Origin: Acidisoma sp035492295
Lineage (GTDB): Bacteria; Pseudomonadota; Alphaproteobacteria; Acetobacterales; Acetobacteraceae
Reading direction: 5' to 3'
Length of the DNA: 24,463 bases
NCBI RefSeq assembly: GCF_035492295.1
Contig: NZ_DATJJK010000104.1
Coordinates: 1-24,463, forward strand
The notes beneath the pieces are model-generated. The model ran no database searches, was not told the DNA's origin, and worked only from the letters and a program-made list of their open reading frames with translations. The position numbers and the translations under genes are program-made. How positions within the stretch are numbered: position 1 is the first letter of the stretch; each line of letters starts with the position of its first letter. This document shows, piece by piece, positions 14,990 to 22,267 of the stretch.

Positions 14990-16117
14990 TCAGCGATAGT
15001 CGCGGCGATAGCGAGGGCCGAGGGCGGTCAGGAATTCGTATGGGATGGTGCCGGCGTCTGCCGCCAGCATTTCCAGCGTCTGATGGGGACCGATCACCTC
15101 GACCAAGCTGCCAAGATCGAGCGTGCCTTCTGGCAGGCTTGAGATATCCACCGTCATGCTGTCCATCGAGACGCGGCCCAGGATGGGTAGGCGCTGGCCC
15201 TGGTAATAGACGGCACCTTTTCCGCTCAGCGAGCGCAGCAACCCGTCCGCATAGCCGGCGGCAAGCGTCGCGAGGCGGGTTTCGCCGGTGGTGACATGGG
15301 TGCCGCTATAGCCAACGCGGGCACCGGCCGGGACGGTCCGTGTCTGCACGACCGCGATGGAGAGGCTGACGACCGGCTGCATGGGATTCGCGACGCCCAC
15401 ATGCGGCGCACAGCCATAGAGCGCGATGCCGGGGCGGCAGAGCGCGCCGTGATAGTCGCTTGCCATCAGCGCGCCGCCGGAATTGGCGAAGCAGAGCGGA
15501 ATTTCGGGAAATTCGGCGACGACCTTCCGCATCTCCGCAAGCTGATCGGCGTTCTGGGCGGCCGCCGGCTCATCTGCCGAGGCGAGATGGCTCATGATGT
15601 AGAGGATGTCGAGTTCCGGGCAGTCGGCGAGGGCGGCGCGAAGCGCACCGCGTTCCTCTGGGGCAAAACCGAGCCGGGACATGCCGGTGTCGAATTGCAG
15701 CACGGCGGGCAGGCGGGTGCGCTCGATCTGCGCCTGGGCGCGCCAGCGGGCGAGCTGGGGCAGGGAATTGATGACGGGAATGGCCTGGGCCGCGGCGCAA
15801 CCCGGCTCGGCACCCGGCAGCAACCCGTTGAGCACGAAGAGCTGCGCGTCCGCCGGCAGATGAGGGCGGAGCGCCGAAGCTTCGCCGAAATGGGCGACGA
15901 AGAAATGCCGGCAGCCGGCGGCGAGCAGCTCTTCCGCCGCGCGCACGGCGCCCAGACCGTAGGCATCCGCCTTGACAACTGCCGAGACGCGCACCGGGGC
16001 GACCTGGGCCGCGAGCTTCTCGTAATTCCGCCGCAGCGCCGACAGGTCGATGGTGAGATAGCCGGGGAAGCCCTGGGCCTCGCCGGTCAGCAGCGTGCGC
16101 CAGTCGATGCTGTCCAT
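14990..16117 (-). CDS. alr: Alanine racemase, probably catabolic (DadX-like)
   Basis: A 375-residue PLP enzyme that interconverts L- and D-alanine. The PLP lysine is K49 in VVKADAYGLG, and the opposite-face catalytic tyrosine is Y270 in RVGYSGTH. Other family blocks are QFDTGMSRLGF (141-151), MSHLASAD, ANSGGAL, CRPGIALYG and RVSMDSMTVD. A GGAGGG site precedes ATG 16117. Placement with dadA and a divergent AsnC/Lrp regulator argues for the catabolic role (dadX) rather than cell-wall supply. In E. coli the order is dadA-dadX; here the racemase is first. Confidence 0.94.
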   Translation of the reverse strand: MDSIDWRTLLTGEAQGFPGYLTIDLSALRRNYEKLAAQVAPVRVSAVVKADAYGLGAVRAAEELLAAGCRHFFVAHFGEASALRPHLPADAQLFVLNGLLPGAEPGCAAAQAIPVINSLPQLARWRAQAQIERTRLPAVLQFDTGMSRLGFAPEERGALRAALADCPELDILYIMSHLASADEPAAAQNADQLAEMRKVVAEFPEIPLCFANSGGALMASDYHGALCRPGIALYGCAPHVGVANPMQPVVSLSIAVVQTRTVPAGARVGYSGTHVTTGETRLATLAAGYADGLLRSLSGKGAVYYQGQRLPILGRVSMDSMTVDISSLPEGTLDLGSLVEVIGPHQTLEMLAADAGTIPYEFLTALGPRYRRDYR

Positions 16118-16251
16118 GATCCCTCCGCCTCAGTGCGCGTGATCCCATGGAGGTTAGAACAAGAATCGATGAAATTCCGACGAATTCGTGCTTGAAAATG
16201 CGATCGGACCATGTCGAAAGACAGAATCTGCGCCAGATTGAAAGTTTCTGC
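16118..16251. promoter_or_regulatory. Divergent control region between alr-dadA and the AsnC/Lrp regulator
   Basis: This 134-base gap is AT-richer than its surroundings. It contains a short dyad ATTC-CGAC-GAAT at 16174-16185 flanked by A/T-rich sequence (GAAATTCCGACGAATTCG), the loose kind of site AsnC/Lrp proteins favour. It presumably carries both promoters and the regulator's binding sites. No strong -35/-10 pair stands out. Regulation by the adjacent gene product is inferred from arrangement. Confidence 0.35.
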
Positions 16252-16716
16252 ATGGCCTCGATCGACGCGATCGACCGCAATATCCTCCGCCTGCTGCGGG
16301 TGAACGCCCGCATGAGCAATGCGCAATTGGCCGAGGAGGTCGGGCTGTCGCCCTCCGCCTGCCTGCGCCGGGTCAAACTGCTGGAATCCTCTGGCGTGAT
16401 CCGAGGCTATACGGCGCTGGTCGAGACCGGGACCGGCGGGCAGGGCATCGCCGTTCTTATCAACATCACGCTCGACCGCCAAACGGAGGAGTTTCTTAAT
16501 CGCTTCGAAATGGCCGTGCGCAAGCATCCCGAAATTCAGGAATGCTACCTGATGACCGGCGGGTCCGATTACTTCCTGCGCGTGGAAGTGGCCAGCGCCG
16601 GAGATTTCGAGCGAATCCACAAGGAGATTCTCTCGACGCTCCCGGGCGTCTCGCGCATCCATTCCAGCTTTTCGATCAAGAACGTGCTGGCGACGCGGCC
16701 GAAGGGACGGCGGTAG
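16252..16716 (+). CDS. Lrp/AsnC-family transcriptional regulator (probable dad regulator)
   Basis: A 154-residue regulator. The AsnC helix-turn-helix lies at about 4-60 (DRNILRLLRVNARMSNAQLAEEVGLSPSACLRRVKLLESSGVI). The RAM ligand-binding domain follows (VLINITLD, then ECYLMTGGSDYFLRV, with the family's G-x-x-D-Y). ATG 16252 gives the standard family N-terminus; in-frame ATGs at 16198 and 16147 would add 18 or 35 unmatched residues. It is divergent from alr-dadA. AsnC/Lrp proteins beside dad operons usually activate them in response to alanine, the likely role here. Confidence 0.9.
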   Translation: MASIDAIDRNILRLLRVNARMSNAQLAEEVGLSPSACLRRVKLLESSGVIRGYTALVETGTGGQGIAVLINITLDRQTEEFLNRFEMAVRKHPEIQECYLMTGGSDYFLRVEVASAGDFERIHKEILSTLPGVSRIHSSFSIKNVLATRPKGRR

Positions 16717-16810
16717 AACTTCATGAGCGGCGCAGTCGAACCCGACAACGGCTGATGGTCTCGGCCTATGGGCGCGGCGTAATCAGCGCCAAACGATAGG
16801 GTATCTAAAA

Positions 16811-17554
16811 ATGGACAACAAAGAGTTTCATAGTATCGCCCGAATTGACGTTCGGCATCAGCTTTTTGCCAATATTGCGATGAGAAACTATGTTCTCTTC
16901 AAACAATCTTCAAAATCTTTGGAAGATCTGGGTGAACGAAGAGAGCCTGACGAACAAGGATATGACCTCAATGTTGAGAGAAAATTTCATGATCTCGGAG
17001 AGCAAGAAATAGAATCTGCCTTTAGCGTGATTTTATATTCGGCAATGTGTTTTGAATCTGCAATTTACGATCATGCCGCCCAATATTTTGGTGATTCGTA
17101 CGTAGCGGATCATTTCGACAAATTAGATCTGTTGTCGAAGTGGCTTGTTATTCCTCAATTGACATGGAAGCGCGAGCTCAGAAAAGGTCATGCGCCGTAT
17201 CAGCATCTGGCGACGCTAGTGAGAGCTCGGAACAGACTGGTGCACCATAAGTCAGAGAATATAAAAATGGATGACAATCTGCAGATGGAGCGCCTCAGGC
17301 GCCGATCAGAGGAGTTCAAACAGGACGTAGAGAATGCGATGAAGGCGCTAATTTTGATCTCGCTTGAGATGGATTGGCTGAGCGATCCGCCACGGTCCAT
17401 AAATCCATTGCCGCGCTTCGGCGTATTTGTAGGCTACCCTGAGAAGAGATACCCCAGTGAGATGGCTCCTCTGGTTTCTGAGTGTAAGCGTATTTTTGCG
17501 CGGTCGATCGGAAAAGGTAGCGAAGAACATCCTGTGATCAATCCATTGGGATGA
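16811..17554 (+). CDS. Hypothetical protein, AT-richer, with HEPN-like RN-x3-H motif
   Basis: A 247-residue cytoplasmic protein of unknown function. No signal peptide or clear transmembrane segment is seen. It looks mostly alpha-helical. A helix-rich central part ends in LATLVRARNRLVHHKSENIKM (about 133-153), where R140-N141-x3-H145 fits the R-x4-6-H motif of HEPN-domain proteins; HEPN proteins are often RNases or toxin/defence components. A charged helix follows (RLRRRSEEFKQDVENAMKAL). Base composition is clearly lower in G+C than neighbouring genes and codon use favours A/T third positions, suggesting horizontal acquisition. It stands alone, with a weak ribosome site and no partner antitoxin. 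The HEPN assignment is tentative. Confidence 0.75.
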   Translation: MDNKEFHSIARIDVRHQLFANIAMRNYVLFKQSSKSLEDLGERREPDEQGYDLNVERKFHDLGEQEIESAFSVILYSAMCFESAIYDHAAQYFGDSYVADHFDKLDLLSKWLVIPQLTWKRELRKGHAPYQHLATLVRARNRLVHHKSENIKMDDNLQMERLRRRSEEFKQDVENAMKALILISLEMDWLSDPPRSINPLPRFGVFVGYPEKRYPSEMAPLVSECKRIFARSIGKGSEEHPVINPLG

Positions 17555-17563
17555 ATAACGCCG

Positions 17564-18010
17564 CTAGCCACCCCGGTAGGTGTCCGGCCGCGCGATCTCC
17601 ATGAAGCGCGCGGGCGCTGCCAGCGGCTCGAAACCGTATTGCGTGTAAAGCCCGTGCGCGTCCGCCGTCACCAGCAGCCAGCGGCGCAGGCCCTGGAGAT
17701 CGGGATGCGTCGTCACCCGCTCCACCAGCCGCTTGGAGAGACCCAGGCCGCGATGCGCGGGCAGCACGAAGACATCCGCGAGCAGCGCGAAGGTCGCATA
17801 GTCGGTGACGACGCGAGCGAGGCCGACCTGCGCGCCCTGGTGATAGAGGCCGAAGCAGAGAGAGTTCTGCAGCGACCGTTCCATGACGTGCTGGGGAATG
17901 CCGCGCGCCCAGTAACTATCCTCGGAGAGATAGCGATGGATGACAGCGCGATCGAGCCGGTCGGCATCGGTCGAGATCTCGTAGCCTTCAGGCAGCCTCT
18001 CGTCGGTCAT
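17564..18010 (-). CDS. GNAT-family N-acetyltransferase
   Basis: A 148-residue acetyl-CoA-dependent acetyltransferase. The acetyl-CoA pyrophosphate loop is in ADVFVLPAHRGLGLSKRLVERV (about 78-99), with R87-G-L-G matching the R/Q-x-x-G-x-G/A motif. The C-terminal LLVTADAHGLYTQYGFEPL is the usual motif B with the catalytic tyrosine position. ATG 18010 gives the usual N-terminus; a longer frame begins with GTG and covers a terminator hairpin. The acceptor substrate is unknown. It is convergent with the HEPN-like gene (9-base gap) and separated by a terminator from the transaminase gene upstream. Confidence 0.88.
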   Translation of the reverse strand: MTDERLPEGYEISTDADRLDRAVIHRYLSEDSYWARGIPQHVMERSLQNSLCFGLYHQGAQVGLARVVTDYATFALLADVFVLPAHRGLGLSKRLVERVTTHPDLQGLRRWLLVTADAHGLYTQYGFEPLAAPARFMEIARPDTYRGG

Positions 18011-18082
18011 GGTCTGGCATCCGGTCAGAAGACAGGCTTCGCCCATCGCCGGAGCGGGCGGTGAACGGGGCTGAATTGTCAG

Positions 18083-18117
18083 GGAAAAGAGTGGACCGGC
18101 CACGTCGCGGCCGGTCC
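18083..18117 (-). terminator. Rho-independent terminator after the transaminase gene
   Basis: A 9-base perfect stem GGACCGGCC (18093-18101) / GGCCGGTCC (18109-18117) with a 7-base loop. Read on the minus strand it is followed by a T-rich run (CTCTTTT). It lies 14 bases after the transaminase stop, ending that transcript before the acetyltransferase gene. Confidence 0.8.
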
Positions 18118-18131
18118 ATGTCAGGGACAGA

Positions 18132-19463
18132 TCAGGCGGCGCGCTTCAGCGCATCGCCCAGCACCGAGACGATCGTCTCGATATGGGATTTCTCAAGGAT
18201 GAGCGGCGGGGAGAGCGCGACGATATCCCCCGTTACGCGCACCAGCAGGCCCTTGTGGAAGCAATCGACGAAGACATCATAGGCGCGCGCGCCCGGGGCG
18301 CCGGGGCGTGGCTCCAGTTCGACGGCGCCGACAATGCCGAGGCTGCGGATGTCGATGACGTGGGGCAAGCCCTTCAGTGAATGGAGCGCGTCTTCCCACG
18401 CGGGTGCCAGCTCCGCACCGCGGGTGAGCAGACCCTCTTCCTCATAGATCGCCATGGTGGCGAGGCCGGCGGCGGCGGCCACCGGATGACCGGAATAGGT
18501 GTAGCCGTGGAAAAGCTCGATCGCGCCCTCCGGCCCGGTCATCAGTCCATCATAGACATGGCGGGCGGCGAAGACCGCGCCCATCGGCACCGAGCCATTG
18601 GTAATGCCTTTGGCGGTGGTGACGAGATCGGGAATGACGCCGAAGAAGTCGGTCGCGAAAGGCGTGCCGAGGCGGCCGAAGCCTGTGATGACCTCATCGA
18701 AAATGAGCAGGATGCCGTGCTTGTCGGCGATCGCGCGCAAGCGCTCAAGATAGCCCTTGGGCGGCAGGATGACGCCGGCGGAACCCGACATCGGCTCCAC
18801 GATCACGGCGGCGATGGTCTCGGCGCCATGCAACTGCACCAGACGCTCGAGATCGTCCGCGAGTTCCGCGCCTTGTTCGGGCAGGCCGCGGGTGAAGGCG
18901 TTCTTCGCGACATCCAGCGTGTGGCGCATGTGATCCGCCGGGATCTGCGGGAAGACGCGGCGGTTGTTGACCAGGCCACCGACCGAGATGCCGCCGAACC
19001 CGACACCGTGATAACCCTTCTCGCGGCCGATGATGCGGGTGCGGGTGCCCTGGCCGATGGCGCGCTGATAAGCGATGGCGATCTTGAGCGCGGTATCGAC
19101 TGATTCGGAGCCGGAGCCGGTGAAGAAAACACGATCGAGCTTCGCTTCGCGGCCGCCCGGGGCCATGGCGGCGAGTTTGGCCGCGAAATCGAAGGCGACG
19201 GGATGGCCCATCTGGAAGGTCGGCGCGAAATCGAGCGTCATCAACTGGCGCTGCACCGCATCCGCGATCTGCCGGCGGGCGTGGCCGGCATTGACGCACC
19301 AGAGGCCGGCGGTGCCGTCCAGCACCTTGTTGCCGTCGACATCGGTGTAGAACATGCCCTCGGCCCCGGCGAGCAGGCGCGGTGCCGCCTTGAACTGCCG
19401 GTTGGCGGTGAAGGGCATCCAGAAATTGTCGAGAACGGGCGCGTTCGGGGTGATGTGGTTCAT
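18132..19463 (-). CDS. Class III aminotransferase, beta-alanine/omega-amino acid:pyruvate transaminase type
   Basis: A 443-residue PLP enzyme that moves an amino group from an omega-amino acid or amine to pyruvate. N-terminal FWMPFTANRQFK and LWCVNAGHARRQI are signatures of the beta-alanine-pyruvate transaminase branch. Other blocks are FFTGSGSESVDTALK (113-127), YHGVGFGGISVGG, VEPMSGSAGV, the PLP aspartate D256 in LLIFDEVITGFGR, and the Schiff-base lysine K285 in TTAKGITNGSVPMGAV. ATG 19463 has GGAGG six bases upstream. It is divergent from a PuuR-like regulator, suggesting substrate-responsive control by polyamine- or beta-alanine-type compounds. Exact substrate preference cannot be read here. 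Confidence 0.93.
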   Translation of the reverse strand: MNHITPNAPVLDNFWMPFTANRQFKAAPRLLAGAEGMFYTDVDGNKVLDGTAGLWCVNAGHARRQIADAVQRQLMTLDFAPTFQMGHPVAFDFAAKLAAMAPGGREAKLDRVFFTGSGSESVDTALKIAIAYQRAIGQGTRTRIIGREKGYHGVGFGGISVGGLVNNRRVFPQIPADHMRHTLDVAKNAFTRGLPEQGAELADDLERLVQLHGAETIAAVIVEPMSGSAGVILPPKGYLERLRAIADKHGILLIFDEVITGFGRLGTPFATDFFGVIPDLVTTAKGITNGSVPMGAVFAARHVYDGLMTGPEGAIELFHGYTYSGHPVAAAAGLATMAIYEEEGLLTRGAELAPAWEDALHSLKGLPHVIDIRSLGIVGAVELEPRPGAPGARAYDVFVDCFHKGLLVRVTGDIVALSPPLILEKSHIETIVSVLGDALKRAA

Positions 19464-19542
19464 GAGGGCCTCCAATGGCGATACGCGACTTCGCGCGTTT
19501 CGCCGTTGCAAAACAAGTCCCTTTCTTCAAAGTCGTAACGCA

Positions 19543-19572
19543 TTGAAAAGATGAGGTCGTTCGGACTATGTT
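19543..19572 (+). promoter_or_regulatory. Candidate promoter of the HTH-cupin regulator gene
   Basis: TTGAAA (19543-19548), an 18-base spacer, then TATGTT (19567-19572), 36 bases before the GTG start. The match is moderate. The 145-base divergent gap with the transaminase presumably also holds that gene's promoter and an operator, but no clear dyad is visible. Confidence 0.35.
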
Positions 19573-19608
19573 TGCGATGTATTAAACAGCTGAAAAAGGA
19601 GCCATGCA

Positions 19609-20157
19609 GTGGCCGAAGATATCGGCGGAAGGCTCCGCTACCTGCGCATGGCCCGCAATCTGTCCCAGCGCGCCCTCGCCAAGCGTGCAGGGGTGACCAA
19701 CGGCACCATCTCGCTGATCGAATCCAATGCCACCAACCCCTCGGTGGGCGCGCTCAAGCGCATCCTGGACGCGATACCGATCGGGCTTGCCGAATTCTTC
19801 GCCTTCGAGCCGGACCGGCCTGCCCGCGCTTTCTATCTGGCCGAGGAACTGACAGAGATCGGGAAGGGTCCTATCTCCTACCGCCAGGTGGGCCACAACC
19901 TGTTCGGCCGCAGCTTGCAGATTCTCAAGGAGTGTTATCAACCCGGCGCGGACACGGGAAAGATTCTGCTGACCCATGAGGGGGAGGAGGGCGGCATCGT
20001 GCTCTCCGGCCGGTTGGAGGTGACGGTGGAGGACGAGCGCCGCATTCTGGGCCCGGGTGATGCCTACTACTTCGAAAGCCGCCGGCCGCACCGTTTCCGC
20101 AGCGTGGGGCCAGTGCCTTGCGAGGTCATCAGCGCCTGCACGCCGCCCAGTTTCTGA
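19609..20157 (+). CDS. PuuR-like regulator: XRE helix-turn-helix fused to cupin
   Basis: A 182-residue transcription factor. The XRE helix-turn-helix covers about 5-60 (LRYLRMARNLSQRALAKRAGVTNGTISLIE). A C-terminal cupin_2 barrel covers about 110-178 (EGGIVLSGRLEVTVEDERRILGPGDAYYF). This architecture is that of PuuR, the repressor of putrescine use, and of relatives that sense small metabolites in the cupin. The start is GTG 19609, preceded by AAAAAGGAG at a good distance; an ATG five bases earlier is out of frame. It is divergent from the omega-transaminase, its likely target. Confidence 0.92.
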   Translation: MAEDIGGRLRYLRMARNLSQRALAKRAGVTNGTISLIESNATNPSVGALKRILDAIPIGLAEFFAFEPDRPARAFYLAEELTEIGKGPISYRQVGHNLFGRSLQILKECYQPGADTGKILLTHEGEEGGIVLSGRLEVTVEDERRILGPGDAYYFESRRPHRFRSVGPVPCEVISACTPPSF

Positions 20158-20222
20158 ACCGAGTTTCTGACACGCGCGGCAGCCGCTTGGCGTGCCTCTG
20201 CCGCCGCGCTAGAGCGGGCGCC

Positions 20223-20774
20223 ATGGAATCCTCTTCGCCGCTGCGGCTATCGGCGTTCGCTCTCTTCACGGCCTTCTTTCGCGCCGGGCTGATGGGGTTC
20301 GGCGGTGTCTTGCCGATGATCCGCCGGGTGATGGTTGATGAACGGAAATGGCTGACCCCGGCGGAGTTCAACGAACTCCTGGCACTCTGCCAGTTTCTGC
20401 CCGGCGCGAACGTCGCCAATCTTTCGATCATCTTCGGATCGCGCGTCTGCGGCATCGGCGGGAGTGCGGCTGCGCTCACCGGCCTGCTCGGGGCACCGGT
20501 CGTGATCGTGCTCGTCATCGCGACGCTTTATAAGCGCTATGGGGACTATCCGCCGGTCGAGCATCTGGTGACGGGCCTGTCCGCTGGGGCGGCCGGCCTC
20601 ATCCTCGCGACCGCGCTCAAGATTGCGATGCCGCTGCGGGGCTCCCCCTGGGCGCTTGCTGTCGCGGCGGCAAGCTTCGCGGCCCTCGGCCTGTTGCGGC
20701 TGCCCTTTCTGCCGAGCCTTTGCGTGCTCATGCCGGCGAGCATCGCCCTTGCCGGATGGAAAATCCGAAAATGA
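20223..20774 (+). CDS. chrA: Short-chain CHR (chromate) transporter, first half
   Basis: A 183-residue membrane protein of the chromate ion transporter family in its single-domain form. FRAGLMGFGGVLPMIRR (about 17-33), ERKWLTPAEFNELLALCQFLPGANVANLS and GSRVCGIGGSAAALTGLLGAP are the conserved CHR blocks, followed by hydrophobic helices to the C-terminus. Full-length ChrA is about 400 residues with two such domains; short members work as a pair of antiparallel subunits encoded by adjacent genes. The stop overlaps the next gene's ATG (ATGA). Chromate efflux is the described function of some members, but many homologues have no shown substrate. Confidence 0.88.
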   Translation: MESSSPLRLSAFALFTAFFRAGLMGFGGVLPMIRRVMVDERKWLTPAEFNELLALCQFLPGANVANLSIIFGSRVCGIGGSAAALTGLLGAPVVIVLVIATLYKRYGDYPPVEHLVTGLSAGAAGLILATALKIAMPLRGSPWALAVAAASFAALGLLRLPFLPSLCVLMPASIALAGWKIRK

Positions 20775-21292
20775 CGCCGCTCCTGGCGCTGGCCTTGATC
20801 TTCGCCGAACTCTCCTTTCTGGCAATCGGTGGCGCGTCCACCACGCTGCCCGCCATGGAACGGGCCGTCGTCCACCAGCAGCATTGGATGAGTGCTGCCG
20901 AATTCGTTCGCCTCTATGCGCTGGCGCAGGCAGCCCCCGGCCCCAACATGCTGGCGGTGACGCTGTTCGGCTGGCAGGTGGCGGGCATTCCCGGCGCCAT
21001 GGTCGCGACCCTGGCCTTCCTGCTCCCGGCCTGCGGCCTCGCTTATGTCGTGGGGCATCTCTGGTCGCGTTTTCGCGACCGGCGCTGGCGGCGGGTGGTC
21101 CAGGCCGGGCTGGTGCCGGTCACGGCCGGGCTGATGCTCGCGGCGGCTTTTCTTCTCTGCCGCGGGGCTACGGCCGACTGGCGCGCGGCCGTACTCGCGG
21201 GCCTCGTCACCATCGGATGCCTTTTGACCAAAAGGCATCCGCTGTGGTTTTTGGGCGCCGCGGCCCTCGCCGGCCTGCTCGGCTTTCGCTGA
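20771..21292 (+). CDS. chrA: Short-chain CHR (chromate) transporter, second half
   Basis: A 173-residue partner of the preceding gene. LIFAELSFLAIGGASTTLPAMERAVV (about 7-32), HQQHWMSAAEFVRLYALAQAAPGPNMLAVTLFGWQVAGIPGA and hydrophobic helices match the other CHR domain; the PGPN motif is the counterpart of PGAN in the first subunit. ATG 20771 overlaps the previous stop as ATGA, supporting coupled translation and a heterodimer. An in-frame ATG at 20756 would add five residues. The two-gene arrangement is normal for short CHR proteins and is not a frameshifted full-length gene, because each half has its own start and the domains are separate. Confidence 0.86.
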   Translation: MTPLLALALIFAELSFLAIGGASTTLPAMERAVVHQQHWMSAAEFVRLYALAQAAPGPNMLAVTLFGWQVAGIPGAMVATLAFLLPACGLAYVVGHLWSRFRDRRWRRVVQAGLVPVTAGLMLAAAFLLCRGATADWRAAVLAGLVTIGCLLTKRHPLWFLGAAALAGLLGFR

Positions 21293-21296
21293 ACGG

Positions 21297-21623
21297 CTAT
21301 TTCACGCTGGAGAAGCTGGTCGGTACCAGGAACTGGCTGGAGATGGTGGCGACGATCGGCTTCTCGCGCTCGGACTCGGCGCGCTTGGCTAGCCAGTCCG
21401 GGTCGCTCGCGAAGGCGTTCCACTTCTGCTCGCGTTCGGCCAGGCTGTCCCAGGCTAGCATATAGGTGAGGGTTGCCGAAGACTCGCCCACGAGCGTCGT
21501 CCAGAATCCGGCCTGGCGGATTCCGTACTTCTCGAAGAAGCCGAGGGTGATGGTCTCGAAGCGGTTGAGCAAAGCGGGGAGGCGCCCCGGCAGGCAGTGG
21601 TAAACGCGCATTTCGTAGATCAC
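21297..21623 (-). CDS. NIPSNAP-family protein
   Basis: A 108-residue ferredoxin-like (dimeric alpha/beta barrel) protein. IYEMRVYHCLPGRLPALLNRFETITLGFFEKYGI (2-35) and FWTTLVGESSATLTYMLAWDSLAEREQKWNAFASDPDW are the standard NIPSNAP blocks, and the length matches bacterial members. GTG 21623 is chosen because AAGGA lies about 10 bases upstream and the family N-terminus begins exactly there. The frame stays open further upstream to about 21869, but that stretch is low-complexity and matches nothing I recognise. Function in bacteria is poorly known. It is convergent with the CHR pair. Confidence 0.85.
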   Translation of the reverse strand: MIYEMRVYHCLPGRLPALLNRFETITLGFFEKYGIRQAGFWTTLVGESSATLTYMLAWDSLAEREQKWNAFASDPDWLAKRAESEREKPIVATISSQFLVPTSFSSVK

Positions 21624-21930
21624 GGTGCTGGGTCCTTGAGTTGAGGCGCGGGCCGGCGAGGACGGATGCCGGACCTTCTTCGGCGAAGCCTCGCTCGTCT
21701 TGTCCGACGCGACAAGGGGCTTGGTGCGCTGTGCGACAGGCGGTCTGCCAAGCCGAGTGCAGCATGCAGGAATGGCATGCGTCAGCACCATTTCTTTTGA
21801 AAATGCATGACTTACATGTCTGAAGGCACGGTTTTGCTGCACCGCACCCAGGCCTATCTGCCGGTCCAAGGAAAGGGGCTCAAGCCCGTTCCCGGGGACA
21901 ACGCGCCCCAGCCAGTCTTAGGAGATGATG
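21624..21930. other. Intergenic region between NIPSNAP and the repeat-protein gene
   Basis: About 300 bases with no gene I can support. It must hold the divergent promoters of the two flanking genes. A TTTTGAAAA stretch near 21795 is the only AT-rich patch. Frames are open on both strands but have no ribosome sites or recognisable protein content. Confidence 0.5.
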
Positions 21931-22176
21931 ATGAAGAAGATGCTCATGGCGGCCGTGGCCGCCGCCACCCTCGGAATGACGGGTGCGGCACTCGCGGCTA
22001 CGCCGGTCGTGCATCACGCGACCGGCGCCGAGATGGCCCGGAATTCGGATGTTCTGCCGAGCCAGCGCCCGGCCTATCTTGCACGGAACTCTGATGTTCT
22101 GCCGAGCCAGCGCCCGGCCTATCTGGCGCAGAACTCCAACGTTTTGCCGAGCCAGCGCCCGGCCTATCTCGCCTGA
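21931..22176 (+). CDS. Small exported protein made of three 15-residue tandem repeats
   Basis: An 81-residue protein with a Sec signal peptide (KKMLMAAVAAATLGMTGAALA) and a short linker (ATPVVHHATGAEMA). Three head-to-tail copies of the unit RNSDVLPSQRPAYLA follow, the last one ending exactly at the stop codon; copy 3 reads QNSNVLPSQRPAYLA. The mature product is therefore about 59 residues and almost all repeat. ATG 21931 is used because GGAG (21921-21924) is properly spaced from it; ATGs at 21925 and 21928 are in frame but too close. No cysteine and no membrane anchor are present. I do not recognise the family. A strong terminator follows, so it is probably a monocistronic, well-expressed envelope protein or peptide precursor. 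Confidence 0.8.
   Translation: MKKMLMAAVAAATLGMTGAALAATPVVHHATGAEMARNSDVLPSQRPAYLARNSDVLPSQRPAYLAQNSNVLPSQRPAYLA
22039..22173 (+). repeat. Three 45-bp direct repeats inside the exported repeat protein
   Basis: Units at 22039-22083, 22084-22128 and 22129-22173. Units 1 and 2 differ at four bases, all silent. Units 2 and 3 differ at seven bases, changing only R to Q and D to N. A 21-base core encoding PSQRPAY (22060-22080 in unit 1) is identical in all three. The pattern fits tandem duplication followed by selection to keep the peptide. Confidence 0.95.
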
Positions 22177-22199
22177 TCGCACGATCAGCGCGAGCATAA

Positions 22200-22231
22200 A
22201 AAAGGCCGGTCCCGAGAGGGGCCGGCCTTTT
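22200..22231. terminator. Bidirectional rho-independent terminator
   Basis: AAAAGGCCGG...CCGGCCTTTT hairpin with a GC-rich stem extended by CCC/GGG around a GAGA loop, and A/T runs on both sides. It lies between the stop of the repeat-protein gene (22176) and the stop of the convergent PRC-barrel gene (22268), so it can serve both strands. Confidence 0.9.
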
Positions 22232-22267
22232 GCGTTTCAGCGCGTTCCAGACGGCGGCAGCGGCCCG

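Noticed and set aside
20223..21292. CHR pair as a frameshifted full-length ChrA
   Set aside because: The second gene has its own ATGA-coupled start and separate N-terminal block; paired short CHR genes are a known normal arrangement.
21624..21869. N-terminal extension of the NIPSNAP protein
   Set aside because: The family N-terminus begins at the GTG at 21623 with a ribosome site, and the extension is low-complexity without recognisable motifs.
21931..22176. Repeat protein as a modified (RiPP) multi-core peptide precursor
   Set aside because: No radical SAM, YcaO, lanthipeptide, protease or ABC exporter gene is nearby, and the N-terminus is an ordinary Sec signal. Kept only as an unmodified peptide-precursor possibility.
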